NCBI GenBank assembly: GCA_934271065.1
Contig: CAKQQQ010000007.1
Location: 32,386 to 96,385 of the forward strand
Length of the DNA stretch: 64,000 nucleotides
Direction of reading: 5' to 3'
Source of the DNA: an uncultured Clostridia bacterium
GTDB lineage: Bacteria > Bacillota > Clostridia > Christensenellales > Borkfalkiaceae
Shown here: piece by piece, positions 9,141-17,675 of the stretch
How positions within the stretch are numbered: position 1 is the first letter of the stretch
Layout: the number at the start of each line of letters is the position of its first letter
Notes under the pieces: model-generated
Database searches by the model: none
What the model saw: only the letters and a program-made list of their open reading frames with translations
Told to the model about the DNA's origin: nothing
Program-made: the position numbers and the translations under genes

Positions 9141-9474
9141 AGAACTTACTCCGTATATACTTAACGACTTTATTATACCATATTTCCGCATACTTTGCAA
9201 GCAAATTATGCAAGGTTGCGTATTCGAGCGCGTTGCCGAGTATTACCCCGACCGCCATATACGGCGCGAAATCGGGAAACTTATAGTACGGCGAAAGACG
9301 ATAGTACGCGATTGCAACGAGTCCGTAGCGCAGAAAATCGACGACGTGGCGAAAAAACGGCGTTTTAACGCAGACGGGAACGAAAATCAGCAGAACTTCG
9401 CCGATTACGCCCGAAAACGCGCCGATAAACACGCATTCGGCAAAATAATAAAACTGTCCCGACGCAACGAACAT
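8971..9474 (-). CDS. yabQ: YabQ-like spore cortex biosynthesis membrane protein
   Basis: Predicted polytopic membrane protein. Hydrophobic segments occupy about residues 8-32, 43-60 and 68-90, after which the chain is basic. YabQ is needed for cortex formation in Bacillus and is a mother-cell protein of the forespore membrane. The call rests on its place directly after yabP and before divIC, which is the conserved order, and on the size and topology, not on a strong sequence signature. The start ATG overlaps the yabP stop (TAATG). The last 57 residues or so are read out of frame inside divIC and have Arg-rich composition typical of an antiphase reading, so the original stop may have been lost here. 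Confidence 0.7.
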   Translation of the reverse strand: MFVASGQFYYFAECVFIGAFSGVIGEVLLIFVPVCVKTPFFRHVVDFLRYGLVAIAYYRLSPYYKFPDFAPYMAVGVILGNALEYATLHNLLAKYAEIWYNKVVKYIRSKFYDRKKNAKSRRGRHGRRRRNAFHTDFRVDFPDGYAVGKKTRIRKTKNGIRRIAGKV

Positions 9475-9734
9475 TATCTGAAAAACTTTTTAACGCCCGA
9501 CGCGGAAAAGTCGGAATACTTGACGGCGTATATTTTACCGCTCAGTTTCATATCTCCGCTTTGCTTGGAAAATCCGTCGATTTTAAGCGATTCGCCTATT
9601 ACGATTATTTTTCCGCCGCCGCATAGCGACGCTCTTACTTCGCGTTCGTTAAACGACGCTACGTCCGCGATTCCGCTTGCCGACAACCGCGACCGATTAT
9701 CGATTTCGACGGCGTGAGTTTTTGTCTGTTCCAT
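9474..9734 (-). CDS. yabP: YabP family sporulation protein
   Basis: Protein of 86 residues of the YabP/YqfC family, mother-cell sporulation proteins. Visible family features are the N-terminal HAVEIDNRSRLSASGIADV, then EREVRASLCGGGKIIVIGESLKI and a closing LSGKIYAVKYS, a small beta-rich fold. It heads the run yabP-yabQ-divIC-ppx-M50. The start codon follows directly on a terminator hairpin that ends the PTS gene, so its promoter must lie within or just before that hairpin unless expression depends on readthrough. Only a weak ribosome site (GGGGC) is present. Confidence 0.85.
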   Translation of the reverse strand: MEQTKTHAVEIDNRSRLSASGIADVASFNEREVRASLCGGGKIIVIGESLKIDGFSKQSGDMKLSGKIYAVKYSDFSASGVKKFFR

Positions 9735-9773
9735 AAAAAAAGCCCCATACTTAACGTATGAGAACTTTTTGTT
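9735..9773 (-). terminator. terminator after the PTS gene, abutting yabP
   Basis: On the minus strand a stem built on CATAC/GTATG, extended by wobble pairs, ends in GGGGC and seven U. The U-run touches the yabP start codon. Confidence 0.6.
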
Positions 9774-9789
9774 TTTTATGAACGCGGCG

Positions 9790-10863
9790 TCAGTCCAACT
9801 TCTGATCGCCGTAATTTATCCAACCGAGTTTACGGAACAGTTCGGATACGCCGAAAGATATAACGGCAGGCAGCACGAACATAAGCAGAATTATCGCGGC
9901 GGCAAGCAGCCACGCGTTAAGATCCGCACTCGCGTCGATCGCGCCGAATACGCCTACGAGACCACTCGTACCCATTCCGCCGCCGGAAGCGTTGCATTTA
10001 AGTTTGAAAAGGCAGGTGGATACCGGACCTAAAATCGCGCTCGCGATTATTTCGGGCAACATTATTATCGGCTTTTTCATTATGTTGGGAATTTGAAGCA
10101 TACTCGTGCCTAACCCCTGCGATATTAAGCCCGAAACGCCATTTTCTCTGAACGACGCGACCGCGAAACCGATCATATGGCAGGAACAACCGACCACCGC
10201 CGCGCCGCCCGCTATAAGCATCGCGTCGCTCGTTTTGCCCGACGCAACGGCTATCCATATCGCCGCGGACGAAGTGGGCATAGTCAGAAGAACGCCCATT
10301 ATTACGGCGATTATGATACCCATAAATAACGGGGTTATTTCGGTCGCTTTTTCTATCAGTATTCCGAGTTGGTCTATGAGCCATATAAACGGATACGCGA
10401 GATAAACGCCGCCGATACACAGTATCATTACGCCGAGCGGAACTATTATTATATCGAATTTCGTTTTACCTTCGTATAAAGATACGATTTCGGCGCACAA
10501 CAGCGCGACGACGTACGCGCCGATCGGATTACCCGGAAGACCGAGCGTAAGCGCAAGATTGCCTTTCGTCACGTCTTTCGCAAACGCGCCGACGAAACCC
10601 GCGACTCCGCACGAAAACAACGTGAGTTTTTTAACGCCCAGCGCGTTGGCTATACCCACGCCTATACCGAAGCCCATCGCGCTTTTGGCAATTTTGGCGA
10701 TAACGATAAGTATAGCCGAAAAAGCGTTTTCTCCGCACAGTTTGCCGATCTGCTCGAAAATCGTGCCTGCGATAAGGGTACAGAACAAGCCCTGAGCCAT
10801 TCCGCTGAACGCCTTGATAAACCACCTGTCGGCGTACTTTTTGAGAATTTCTCTGAAAGTCAT
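9790..10863 (-). CDS. PTS transporter subunit IIC (EIIC type 2)
   Basis: Polytopic membrane protein of 357 residues resembling the stand-alone IIC-like family (PTS_EIIC_2). Nine or ten hydrophobic segments are rich in Gly and Ala. Recognisable segments are AGTIFEQIGKL, GLPGNPIGAYVVALL (the NPIGAY element is characteristic), MPTSSAAIWIAV and GTSGLVGVFGA. No IIA or IIB partner is encoded nearby, as is usual for this family, whose substrate is not established. The start ATG lies 1 bp from the stop of the phosphoesterase upstream, so the two are cotranscribed. Terminator-like hairpin 9735-9773 follows. Confidence 0.82.
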   Translation of the reverse strand: MTFREILKKYADRWFIKAFSGMAQGLFCTLIAGTIFEQIGKLCGENAFSAILIVIAKIAKSAMGFGIGVGIANALGVKKLTLFSCGVAGFVGAFAKDVTKGNLALTLGLPGNPIGAYVVALLCAEIVSLYEGKTKFDIIIVPLGVMILCIGGVYLAYPFIWLIDQLGILIEKATEITPLFMGIIIAVIMGVLLTMPTSSAAIWIAVASGKTSDAMLIAGGAAVVGCSCHMIGFAVASFRENGVSGLISQGLGTSMLQIPNIMKKPIIMLPEIIASAILGPVSTCLFKLKCNASGGGMGTSGLVGVFGAIDASADLNAWLLAAAIILLMFVLPAVISFGVSELFRKLGWINYGDQKLD

Positions 10864-10864
10864 A

Positions 10865-11569
10865 TTACACCTCGCTAATTTGCGTGAGTTTATTGTCTAC
10901 CTGATCGCACGACGTTAAAAAATACTCTATTCCGTTACGGACGATCTTTAAGTCGATTCGCGACTCTTTGCCGTGCAGATGCCCGTATACCACCTTATCG
11001 ACTCCGTTCTGCTCGAAAAGTTCGGTAAACAGCGAATTTTCGCGACGGGCGTTGAACGGCGGATAATGTACGACGCAGATTACTTCGTCGCCGTCTTCCC
11101 TTACCTTGCCGACGTTATGAAACGCGAGTTTCAGCCTTTCGGCTTCGCGATAGTATATCTTGCGGTCGCTTTCCTTAAAATCGGGCGAGCCTTCCACGCT
11201 CCACCCGCGCGAGCCGCATATTATTTTGTTTCCGAATTTTACGCAGTCGTTCTGCAAAAAATAATAGCCGTCGGGGAATGACGACCGAACGCGCGATATA
11301 CTCTTCCACCAGTAGTCGTGATTACCGCGTACAAAGACCTTTTTACCTTTCAGCGCGCCGAAAAAACCGTTTATATCTTCGACGGCTTCGGGCAAATCCA
11401 TAGCCCAACTTACGTCTCCGCCGATAAGCACGACGTCTTCGTCGTTTACTTTTTCTTGCCAGTCTTTGGCTATTTTAGGTAAATACCCGACCCATTTACC
11501 GCCGAAAACGTCCATAGGCTTACTACCGTTTCCGCTGATATGAAGATCGCTTATCGCGTAGATTTTCAT
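10865..11569 (-). CDS. calcineurin-like metallophosphoesterase
   Basis: Dinuclear metal phosphohydrolase of 234 residues. Metal ligands appear in order: DLHIS (residues 8-10), GGDVSWAM, GNHDYWW, and near the C terminus VVHYPP and YGHLHG. This is the full block pattern of the calcineurin-like superfamily. The GNHDYWW form and short length fit a Clostridia group of uncharacterised cytoplasmic phosphohydrolases, so the substrate is unknown. It precedes the PTS gene by 1 bp and follows a strong terminator, so it probably leads a two-gene unit. Confidence 0.82.
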   Translation of the reverse strand: MKIYAISDLHISGNGSKPMDVFGGKWVGYLPKIAKDWQEKVNDEDVVLIGGDVSWAMDLPEAVEDINGFFGALKGKKVFVRGNHDYWWKSISRVRSSFPDGYYFLQNDCVKFGNKIICGSRGWSVEGSPDFKESDRKIYYREAERLKLAFHNVGKVREDGDEVICVVHYPPFNARRENSLFTELFEQNGVDKVVYGHLHGKESRIDLKIVRNGIEYFLTSCDQVDNKLTQISEV

Positions 11570-11633
11570 ATTTACAGTTTATCACTTTACGTTTATTTTT
11601 TCAAGTTAAAACAATCGTTTTTCTAAAAAATAA

Positions 11634-11665
11634 GCGTCGCTTTGCGTTTTTTTGCAAAGCGACGC
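11634..11665 (-). terminator. strong intrinsic terminator
   Basis: Perfect 12-bp stem GCGTCGCTTTGC with an 8-base loop. On the minus strand it is followed by TTATTTTTT. It ends the transcript of the gene at 11682-12320. Confidence 0.85.
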
Positions 11666-11681
11666 GATAAAATCTCGTTTT

Positions 11682-12320
11682 TCAGCCGTTGCCGGGATAT
11701 ATAGGCAAATCGAAAAACCCCGAACACACTTCCTGAGTGTATTCCTGACACGGCGGAATGGCGGCGTATCCGTAAGACGGAACGAGTAATTCCACCGGCA
11801 TAACTATCTTCATAATCATAGTTATACAGCAAGTGACGGTAAACGTAGGACCTTCGACGTAAACACCTTCGGGCGCAACGATCGAAACCACCGCGTCTAC
11901 GGTAAAAGGAATAATGGACGGCTCGGGTATGTACATAACTATATCCTGATTGACGGATATACTCGACTGCGCTACGCCCTGCACTCCGTTGGCGTCGGTA
12001 TAAACGACTTCCATAGGCACGGTAACGGTCGCCTGTACTCTCGCAAATCTCTGTCTGTCTGGCAGACGATCTATCTTAATATCCGTAACTTCGCCGCGGT
12101 TCGTAACGCTTCTCGCGCTTAAAAACGTCAGCGGGTACGCGGGATTGGCGGGGTTAAAGCCCGTAAGAGCCAGCGTTATTCCTTCTTCCTGCGTTTGTCG
12201 TATGCACGCGTCGAACACTTTTTGCGCCTGTATTACGACTCTTTCGCAAAGCCCGTTCACAGCGTTACCGGTAATTCTGCCGGGACCTCTGTCCGTGGCG
12301 TTATTAGTAAAGAACGACAT
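11682..12320 (-). CDS. unrecognised conserved-looking protein, possibly spore-associated
   Basis: I do not recognise a named family with certainty. The 212-residue product has no signal peptide and no membrane span. It begins with an alpha segment (GLCERVVIQAQKVFDACIRQ), continues as a beta-rich body with many Val/Thr strands, and ends with two Cys and an aromatic-proline tail (SGFFDLPIYPGNG). Four Cys are scattered (CER, CIR, TCCIT, PCQEY, VCSG). Small Cys-containing beta proteins of this kind in spore formers are often coat or exosporium components, but that is inference. The start has a perfect AAGGAGG 8 bases upstream. Before it lies CATATATTA, which fits the CATAnnnTA -10 of mother-cell sigma factors. 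It is monocistronic with its own terminator. Confidence 0.6.
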   Translation of the reverse strand: MSFFTNNATDRGPGRITGNAVNGLCERVVIQAQKVFDACIRQTQEEGITLALTGFNPANPAYPLTFLSARSVTNRGEVTDIKIDRLPDRQRFARVQATVTVPMEVVYTDANGVQGVAQSSISVNQDIVMYIPEPSIIPFTVDAVVSIVAPEGVYVEGPTFTVTCCITMIMKIVMPVELLVPSYGYAAIPPCQEYTQEVCSGFFDLPIYPGNG

Positions 12321-12368
12321 ATATGACCTCCTTGAAACGCTCTCGATATAATATATGCCGTTTTACGA

Positions 12369-13205
12369 TTATAATGTGATTATCTTTGAAAGTTCGACGA
12401 ATTCGGCGGTGGATAAAGTCTCGCCGCGCGCAAGTTTATCGCCTTTTACCGCCGTCACGGCTTCTTCCGCCTTTTCGCGGCTTAAACCGAACGATTGCAT
12501 CAGATTGTTTACGAGCGTTTTTCTACGCGAAGAAAACGCGCTTCTTACGACGTTGCGGAAAGCGGTCTCGTCCGCCCCGACGTACTTTTCGGAATCTATC
12601 CTTATTACCGCTACGGCGGAATCTACGTTGGGCGACGGTAAAAAAAGTTCGCGCGGAATACGCATAACCTTTTCCGCGTTTCCGCGAAAATCGGCCGCAA
12701 GCGTAAGCGCGCCGTAATCCGCGCTCGACGGCTTGGCGCATATCCTGTCGGCGACTTCTTCCTGCACGGTTACGGCGATAAGATCGACGAAGGCGCAGTC
12801 TTCCAGAAACTTCATAAGCACGGGCGTGGTTATATAATACGGCAGGTTTGCTACTACGCTGAATCTGCCGCCCGCCTTTTCGACGATTTCTTCGGTCGGA
12901 ATTTTCATAACGTCGGCGAATACTATCTCGACGTTATCGCGACCTTTAAGCGTTTCGGCTAAAACGGGCTGCAATCTGCGGTCTATCTCGAAACCGATCA
13001 CGCGTTTTGCCGCGTCCGAAAGCGCGGCGGTCAACGTACCCGCGCCGACGCCTATCTCGATAACCGTATCGTCTTTCCCGACGCCCGTCTTTTCAACGAG
13101 CGTTTTTAGCAGGGTTTCGTCGGTTAAAAAGTTCTGACCGTATCGCTTATCGAATCTGAAACCGTTCTTTTTAAGAATTTCTTTTACGTCGGTGCTAGGC
13201 ATCAT
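12369..13205 (-). CDS. rsmA: 16S rRNA dimethyladenosine transferase
   Basis: KsgA/RsmA dimethylates the two adjacent adenines in the helix 45 loop of 16S rRNA, using S-adenosylmethionine, during small-subunit maturation. The 278-residue product shows RYGQNFL, the SAM-binding IEIGVGAGTLT, the acidic GFEIDRRL, and the catalytic NLPYYIT motif. A helical C-terminal domain has SSRRKTLVNNL, the usual family element. The start overlaps the stop of the radical SAM gene by four bases, and the gene ends the metG operon, an order (metG-tatD-rSAM-ksgA) common in Firmicutes. Two adjacent ATG codons are possible starts. Confidence 0.96.
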   Translation of the reverse strand: MMPSTDVKEILKKNGFRFDKRYGQNFLTDETLLKTLVEKTGVGKDDTVIEIGVGAGTLTAALSDAAKRVIGFEIDRRLQPVLAETLKGRDNVEIVFADVMKIPTEEIVEKAGGRFSVVANLPYYITTPVLMKFLEDCAFVDLIAVTVQEEVADRICAKPSSADYGALTLAADFRGNAEKVMRIPRELFLPSPNVDSAVAVIRIDSEKYVGADETAFRNVVRSAFSSRRKTLVNNLMQSFGLSREKAEEAVTAVKGDKLARGETLSTAEFVELSKIITL

Positions 13206-13789
13206 TTTATAAATTTACGGATTCTGAGCGGAATGCCGCTGTTTGCCGCCACTTCGCGGCACTTATCCGTCTCTTCGTCGCTTAACGTGTCTACTATGGA
13301 AAAGACGGTGGCTATTCCGCGCGCTTTGCATTTTACGGCAAAGTCGATAACTTCGTCGTACGCATCTTCGCCGAATACCGGTCTGCAAACGTCGTAATAG
13401 GTCTCTTTACAGCCGGCGTTAAGGCTGACGTTTACTTTATCGACGCCTTCAGCAAGTTCGGCGGTTATATCTCTGCCGTTTATCAGATTGCCCTGACCGT
13501 TGGTGTTGAGCCGCACCATATACCCGCGTTTTTTCAGTTCTTTGCCGATTTCGACGAGTTCTTTTATTCTGAAAGTCGGCTCGCCGTAACCGCAAAAAAC
13601 GACTTCGTCGAAATTTTCGTCCGGCAGAGCCGATAGGACTTCTTCCGCCGAAGGTTCTTTCGACAGCCAGAGATCGTTGCCGTAATAAGCGGGGTTTACG
13701 CTACGCACGCAAAAACGGCAGTCGTTACTGCAACGATTGGTTAAATTGATATAGAGATTTCCGTCTAATTCGTATACTATTTTGTCCAT
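13202..13789 (-). CDS. TatD-associated radical SAM protein
   Basis: Radical SAM enzyme of 195 residues with the cluster motif CSNDCRFC (C-x3-C-x2-C) near residue 19, preceded by the strand NLYINLTNR. GYGEPTFR serves as the SAM-contacting GGE element and LNTNGQGN follows. A family of this size is known as the TatD-linked radical SAM protein because it sits next to tatD, as here: tatD ends 4 bp upstream. The reaction has not been established as far as I know. A role alongside TatD in nucleic acid quality control is inferred only from linkage. It overlaps ksgA by four bases. Confidence 0.88.
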   Translation of the reverse strand: MDKIVYELDGNLYINLTNRCSNDCRFCVRSVNPAYYGNDLWLSKEPSAEEVLSALPDENFDEVVFCGYGEPTFRIKELVEIGKELKKRGYMVRLNTNGQGNLINGRDITAELAEGVDKVNVSLNAGCKETYYDVCRPVFGEDAYDEVIDFAVKCKARGIATVFSIVDTLSDEETDKCREVAANSGIPLRIRKFIK

Positions 13790-13793
13790 AAGC

Positions 13794-14561
13794 CTAAATT
13801 TTGAATAAGGTTTTCGCGTTGTTTAGTATATAACGCGAGGTAAACTCTACGTCTTCTCGTCTGATCGACGCTATTTTTTCTAAAATAAATCTTATATTCG
13901 ACGGGTAATTGACCGAGCCGCGCAACGGTTCGGGCGAAAGATACGGGCAGTCCGTTTCGGTTAAAAGTCTGTCCGCAGGCACAGCCCTTACAACTTCGTC
14001 TTTCTTTGCGTTTTTGAAAGTTACAACTCCGCCGAAAGAAAAATATCCGCCGAGATCAACCAACTCTTTTACGCTCTCCGCGCTACCGGCAAAGCAATGC
14101 ATTAAAAAACCGTTACGCAAAAGCGATTTACGGTCTTTGAGAAAATCGACCGTTTTTTTATGCGCTTCCCGCGAATGAACGACTATGGGCTTATTCGCTT
14201 CGTCTGCCAATTCGACCTGCCGCTCGAAAACGCGCGTCTGCGTTTCTTCGTCTGCGTCGTTATGATAAAAGTCGTACCCTATTTCGCCTATCGCGACGCA
14301 TTTATCGCGTTTTGCAAGTTCGCGCAGCGCGGCTACGGCAGATTCGTCAAACCCGTTCGCTTCGTCGGGGTGCACGCCGGCAGAAAAGTATACGCAATCG
14401 AATTTTTCGGCAAGGCTTGCCGAGCCGAGCGACGACGCCGCGTCAAAGCCCGACGATATAACGATCCGCCCGCCGAACGCCGCGAAGTTTTTAACGATTT
14501 CTTCGGCGTTGCCGCCGTATTTGGCGTCGGTAAGGTGTGCGTGCACGTCTACGAGATTCAT
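13794..14561 (-). CDS. tatD: TatD family metal-dependent DNase
   Basis: TIM-barrel metal-dependent hydrolase of 255 residues. The metal ligands are visible: VDVHAHL near the N terminus, AIGEIGYDF with the bridging Glu, VVHSREAHK, MHCFAGS, and TETDCPYL with the C-terminal Asp. TatD enzymes are 3'-5' exonucleases acting on DNA or RNA in the cytoplasm. The start overlaps the metG stop by four bases (ATGA), so translation is probably coupled. Family length and all catalytic blocks are normal. Confidence 0.94.
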   Translation of the reverse strand: MNLVDVHAHLTDAKYGGNAEEIVKNFAAFGGRIVISSGFDAASSLGSASLAEKFDCVYFSAGVHPDEANGFDESAVAALRELAKRDKCVAIGEIGYDFYHNDADEETQTRVFERQVELADEANKPIVVHSREAHKKTVDFLKDRKSLLRNGFLMHCFAGSAESVKELVDLGGYFSFGGVVTFKNAKKDEVVRAVPADRLLTETDCPYLSPEPLRGSVNYPSNIRFILEKIASIRREDVEFTSRYILNNAKTLFKI

Positions 14562-16504
14562 CTTACGACCGCTCCGTCGGGTATACCGTCTTCGGGCGAA
14601 ACGATTTTTACTTTACCGTCCGCTTCGGCGCAGAGTACCATTCCCCTGCTTTCTACGCCGCAAAGTTTTGCGGGTTTAAGGTTGGCGACAAGCACTACGG
14701 TCTTGCCTAAAAGTTCTTCGGGTTTATAGTATTCCGCTATTCCGCTCGCGACGATTCTCGTTTCGTCGCCGACCTTTAAGGTAAGTTTGAGCAGTTTTTT
14801 GGATTTTTCGATTTTTTCGCAATTCGTGACGACAGCCGTCCTGAACGATATTTTCGCAAAGTCGTCTATCGTTATTTCGGGTTTTTCTTCCGCTTCGACG
14901 GGTTTAGCGTTCTTCTTTTCGGGCGACGCGTACTTTGCCGCGATTTCGTCCGCCGCCTTCATAACGTCGGCGGCGTCGCGACGGGCAAACAGTATTTCGG
15001 GGTTATCGCAAACTTTCGTTCCGTCTTTATAAAGCCCGAACGTACCCATATCTTCGTAGTTACGGAAAGGCGACGCGAGTTGTTTCAAAATTTTATCGCA
15101 ACTTTCGGGCATAATCGGCTCTAAAAGCGAAGTCGCTATGACGAGAGTTTCGGTAAGGTTATACAATACTTCTTTAAGTCTCGGCAACGTCTCTTCGGAC
15201 TTGGCAAGTACCCAGGGCGAAGTTTCGTCGATATATTTATTTGCTCTGCGAAGAAGCGACAATATTTCTTCGATCGCGTCGGAAAGGCGGTTTTCGTCCA
15301 TCAACGCCGCAACCTTGCCGTATACCGAAGTCGCCGCCGCGACGAGTTCTTCGTCTACGGGTTCTTTAACGCCGCTCCTTTCGACCGTTCCGCCGAAGTA
15401 TTTATCGCTCATAACGATGGTGCGCTTGACGAGATTGCCGTATACGTTGGACAGTTCGGCGTTTATCTTATCGTTCATCATCGTCCACGAAATAAGCCCG
15501 TCGTTATCGAACGGTACGGCGGCGCAGACGTAATATCTTACCGAATCGACGCCGAAAACGCTTGCGAGATCGTCGGCGTACAGCACGTTGCCCTTGGATT
15601 TGGACATTTTATCCCCGTCCTGCAACAGCCACGGATGACCGTAAATACGCTTCGGCAACGGTTGACCGAGCGCCATAAGGAATATCGGCCAGTAAATGAC
15701 GTGGAAGCGAATGATGTCTTTGCCGACGACGTGCAAGTCCGCCGGCCAGTATTTTTTATAGGTTTCCGCGCTGTTACCGTCCGCGTCGTAGCCGATACCC
15801 GTGATATAGTTGGCAAGCGCGTCGAGCCAGACGTATACGACGTGTTTGTCGTCGAAATCTACCGGAACGCCCCACTTGAACGAAGTGCGCGACACGCATA
15901 AATCCTGCAAGCCCGGAAGTAAAAAGTTATTCATCATCTCGTTCTTTCGCGATACGGGCGCGATGAAGTCGGGATGCGTATTTATATATTCTATCAGTTT
16001 CGGAGCGTACTTGCTCATTTTGAAGAAATAGGCTTCTTCGTGAGCCTTTTCGACGGGTCTGCCGCAATCGGGGCATTTGCCGTCGGCAAGTTGGCTTTCC
16101 GTCCAGAACGATTCGCAGGGTTTACAATACCAACCTTCGTATGCGCCTTTATAAATATCGCCCTGTTCGTAAAACTTTCTGAATATCTTTTGTATTTGTT
16201 TTTCGTGGCAAGCGTCGGTAGTACGAACGAATTTGTCGTAAGAGACGTTCATAAGATCGAGCCCGCCCTTTATCTCCGCGGCGAGCGCGTCTACGTATTC
16301 TTTCGGAGTTTTACCCGCAAAACGGGCTTTGTCTTCGATTTTCTGACCGTGTTCGTCCGTACCCGTCTGAAACATAACGTCGTAACCCTGACGGCGTTTG
16401 AAACGCGCTAAGGCGTCGGTCATTATGGCTTCGTAGGTATTGCCGATATGCGGCTTGGACGAAGTATACGCGATAGCCGTAGTTACGAAAAATTTTTTCT
16501 GCAT
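14558..16504 (-). CDS. metG: methionyl-tRNA synthetase
   Basis: Class I synthetase charging tRNA-Met, 648 residues. The nucleotide site is shown by PHIGNTYE (HIGH equivalent, about residue 18) and DKMSKSKGN (about 300). The connective domain carries two CxxC pairs (CKPC and CPDC) for one zinc. The C-terminal part, from about residue 545, is the EMAP-like tRNA-binding domain, with ASGIAEYYKPEELLGK and LCGVESRGMVL, used for dimerisation. AGGTG lies about 7 bases before the ATG. It heads the metG-tatD-rSAM-ksgA operon under a well-formed promoter at 16535-16563. No T-box is seen. Confidence 0.96.
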   Translation of the reverse strand: MQKKFFVTTAIAYTSSKPHIGNTYEAIMTDALARFKRRQGYDVMFQTGTDEHGQKIEDKARFAGKTPKEYVDALAAEIKGGLDLMNVSYDKFVRTTDACHEKQIQKIFRKFYEQGDIYKGAYEGWYCKPCESFWTESQLADGKCPDCGRPVEKAHEEAYFFKMSKYAPKLIEYINTHPDFIAPVSRKNEMMNNFLLPGLQDLCVSRTSFKWGVPVDFDDKHVVYVWLDALANYITGIGYDADGNSAETYKKYWPADLHVVGKDIIRFHVIYWPIFLMALGQPLPKRIYGHPWLLQDGDKMSKSKGNVLYADDLASVFGVDSVRYYVCAAVPFDNDGLISWTMMNDKINAELSNVYGNLVKRTIVMSDKYFGGTVERSGVKEPVDEELVAAATSVYGKVAALMDENRLSDAIEEILSLLRRANKYIDETSPWVLAKSEETLPRLKEVLYNLTETLVIATSLLEPIMPESCDKILKQLASPFRNYEDMGTFGLYKDGTKVCDNPEILFARRDAADVMKAADEIAAKYASPEKKNAKPVEAEEKPEITIDDFAKISFRTAVVTNCEKIEKSKKLLKLTLKVGDETRIVASGIAEYYKPEELLGKTVVLVANLKPAKLCGVESRGMVLCAEADGKVKIVSPEDGIPDGAVVR

Positions 16505-16534
16505 AAATTCACCTGCTTACGATTATACGAAATA

Positions 16535-16563
16535 AGTATACTATATTCGTCGGAAAAAGTAAA
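16535..16563 (-). promoter_or_regulatory. sigma-A promoter of metG operon
   Basis: TTTACT (16558-16563) and TATACT (16535-16540) on the minus strand, 17-base spacer, about 30 bases before the metG start. Confidence 0.75.
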
Positions 16564-16608
16564 ACGTAAAGACGCATTAAAAAATAACTTTCGGAATAAA
16601 GTTCTAAT

Positions 16609-17166
16609 ATGAACGTTATTTTTACGATTATTTTCGTCGTTTCCTGCACGACGCTGATCTTCGTTTCGCCCGACGCGGTTTTAAGCGCGCTGACGACGGG
16701 CGCGAATAAAGCGATTGCCTTATCGATGTCTCTGACGGCTATTTACGCGCTGTGGTCGGGCGCGTTGAAGGTGGCGGAAAAATCGGGCGTAACGAAAAAA
16801 ATCGCAAAAATCCTTCGTCCGCTCGTAAGGTTTCTTTTCGGCAAAACCGACGACGAGACGGAAGAACTTATAGCGATAAATATGAGCGCGAACCTGCTCG
16901 GCGCGAGCGGACTTGCGACGCCGCCCGCCATCAAAGCGACGTCGAATATGACCGAAAGCGGCAACGCGGACGGCGCGGCAACGTTGCTCGTAATCGCTTC
17001 GGCAGGGGTACAGATTCTGCCCGCGACGGTCGTCTCGCTCCGTCTCGCGGCGGGCAGCGCGTCGCCTGCGGATATTATTCTGCCGACGCTTATATCGTCG
17101 CTCACGGCGTTCGTTACGGGCGCGTCGCTTATAAAAATTTTCGGAAGCGGGCGTAAAAAACGATGA
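16609..17166 (+). CDS. spmA: spore maturation protein A
   Basis: Membrane protein of 185 residues of the nucleoside-recognition (Gate) fold. SpmA and SpmB are needed for spore core dehydration and heat resistance. The segments MSLTAIYALWSGALKVAEKSGV, INMSANLLGASGLATPPAIKA and QILPATVVSLRLAAGSASPADI are typical of SpmA. Four hydrophobic segments are evident. It is divergent from metG and overlaps spmB by four bases. The ribosome site is weak (CGGAA about 14 bases upstream). The unit has no obvious sigma-A promoter, in keeping with sporulation control, though I could not define the promoter. Confidence 0.92.
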   Translation: MNVIFTIIFVVSCTTLIFVSPDAVLSALTTGANKAIALSMSLTAIYALWSGALKVAEKSGVTKKIAKILRPLVRFLFGKTDDETEELIAINMSANLLGASGLATPPAIKATSNMTESGNADGAATLLVIASAGVQILPATVVSLRLAAGSASPADIILPTLISSLTAFVTGASLIKIFGSGRKKR

Positions 17167-17675
17167 AATACGCCGCCGCGCCGATACCGATGATTTTCGT
17201 CGCGCTGTTCGTGTACGCGGCGATAAAAAAGGTTAAAATTTACGACGCGTTCTGCGTCGGCGTAAAAGAATCGATTAAAACCGTATATACGATATTCCCC
17301 TACGTCACGGCGGTCGTTATGGCGACGGAATTGTTTTCCGCAAGCGGGCTTGCAGATAAAACCGCCGAATTTATCTCGCCCGTTCTCGGCGCGATAGGCG
17401 TACCGACGGAAATCGCGCCGCTCGTTCTCGTAAAACCCTTTTCGGGCAGCGGAAGCCTGTCGGTTTTAAGCGGGATATTATCCGAATACGGCGCGGATTC
17501 TTACGTCGGACGATGCGCCGCCGCCGTTTTCGGTTCGTCGGAAACGGTCTTTTACCTTTCGGCGGTTTACTATTCGCGCTCGAAAACTAAAAAGACGACG
17601 AAAGCGATTATCATTTCGCTTTCGTCGTCTTTGACGGCAACCGTAGTCGCGTGTCTTATTTGCAGAGTTATTTAG
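17163..17675 (+). CDS. spmB: spore maturation protein B
   Basis: Partner of SpmA, 170 residues, same Gate fold. Visible family elements are GVKESIKTVYTIFPYVTAVVM, PTEIAPLVLVKPFSGSGSL and GSSETVFYLSAVYYSRS, with a last membrane span at the C terminus. The start codon overlaps the spmA stop by four bases. Its 3' end overlaps the stop of the convergent MFS gene by four bases, so the two transcripts meet tail to tail with no terminator between them. Confidence 0.93.
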   Translation: MKYAAAPIPMIFVALFVYAAIKKVKIYDAFCVGVKESIKTVYTIFPYVTAVVMATELFSASGLADKTAEFISPVLGAIGVPTEIAPLVLVKPFSGSGSLSVLSGILSEYGADSYVGRCAAAVFGSSETVFYLSAVYYSRSKTKKTTKAIIISLSSSLTATVVACLICRVI

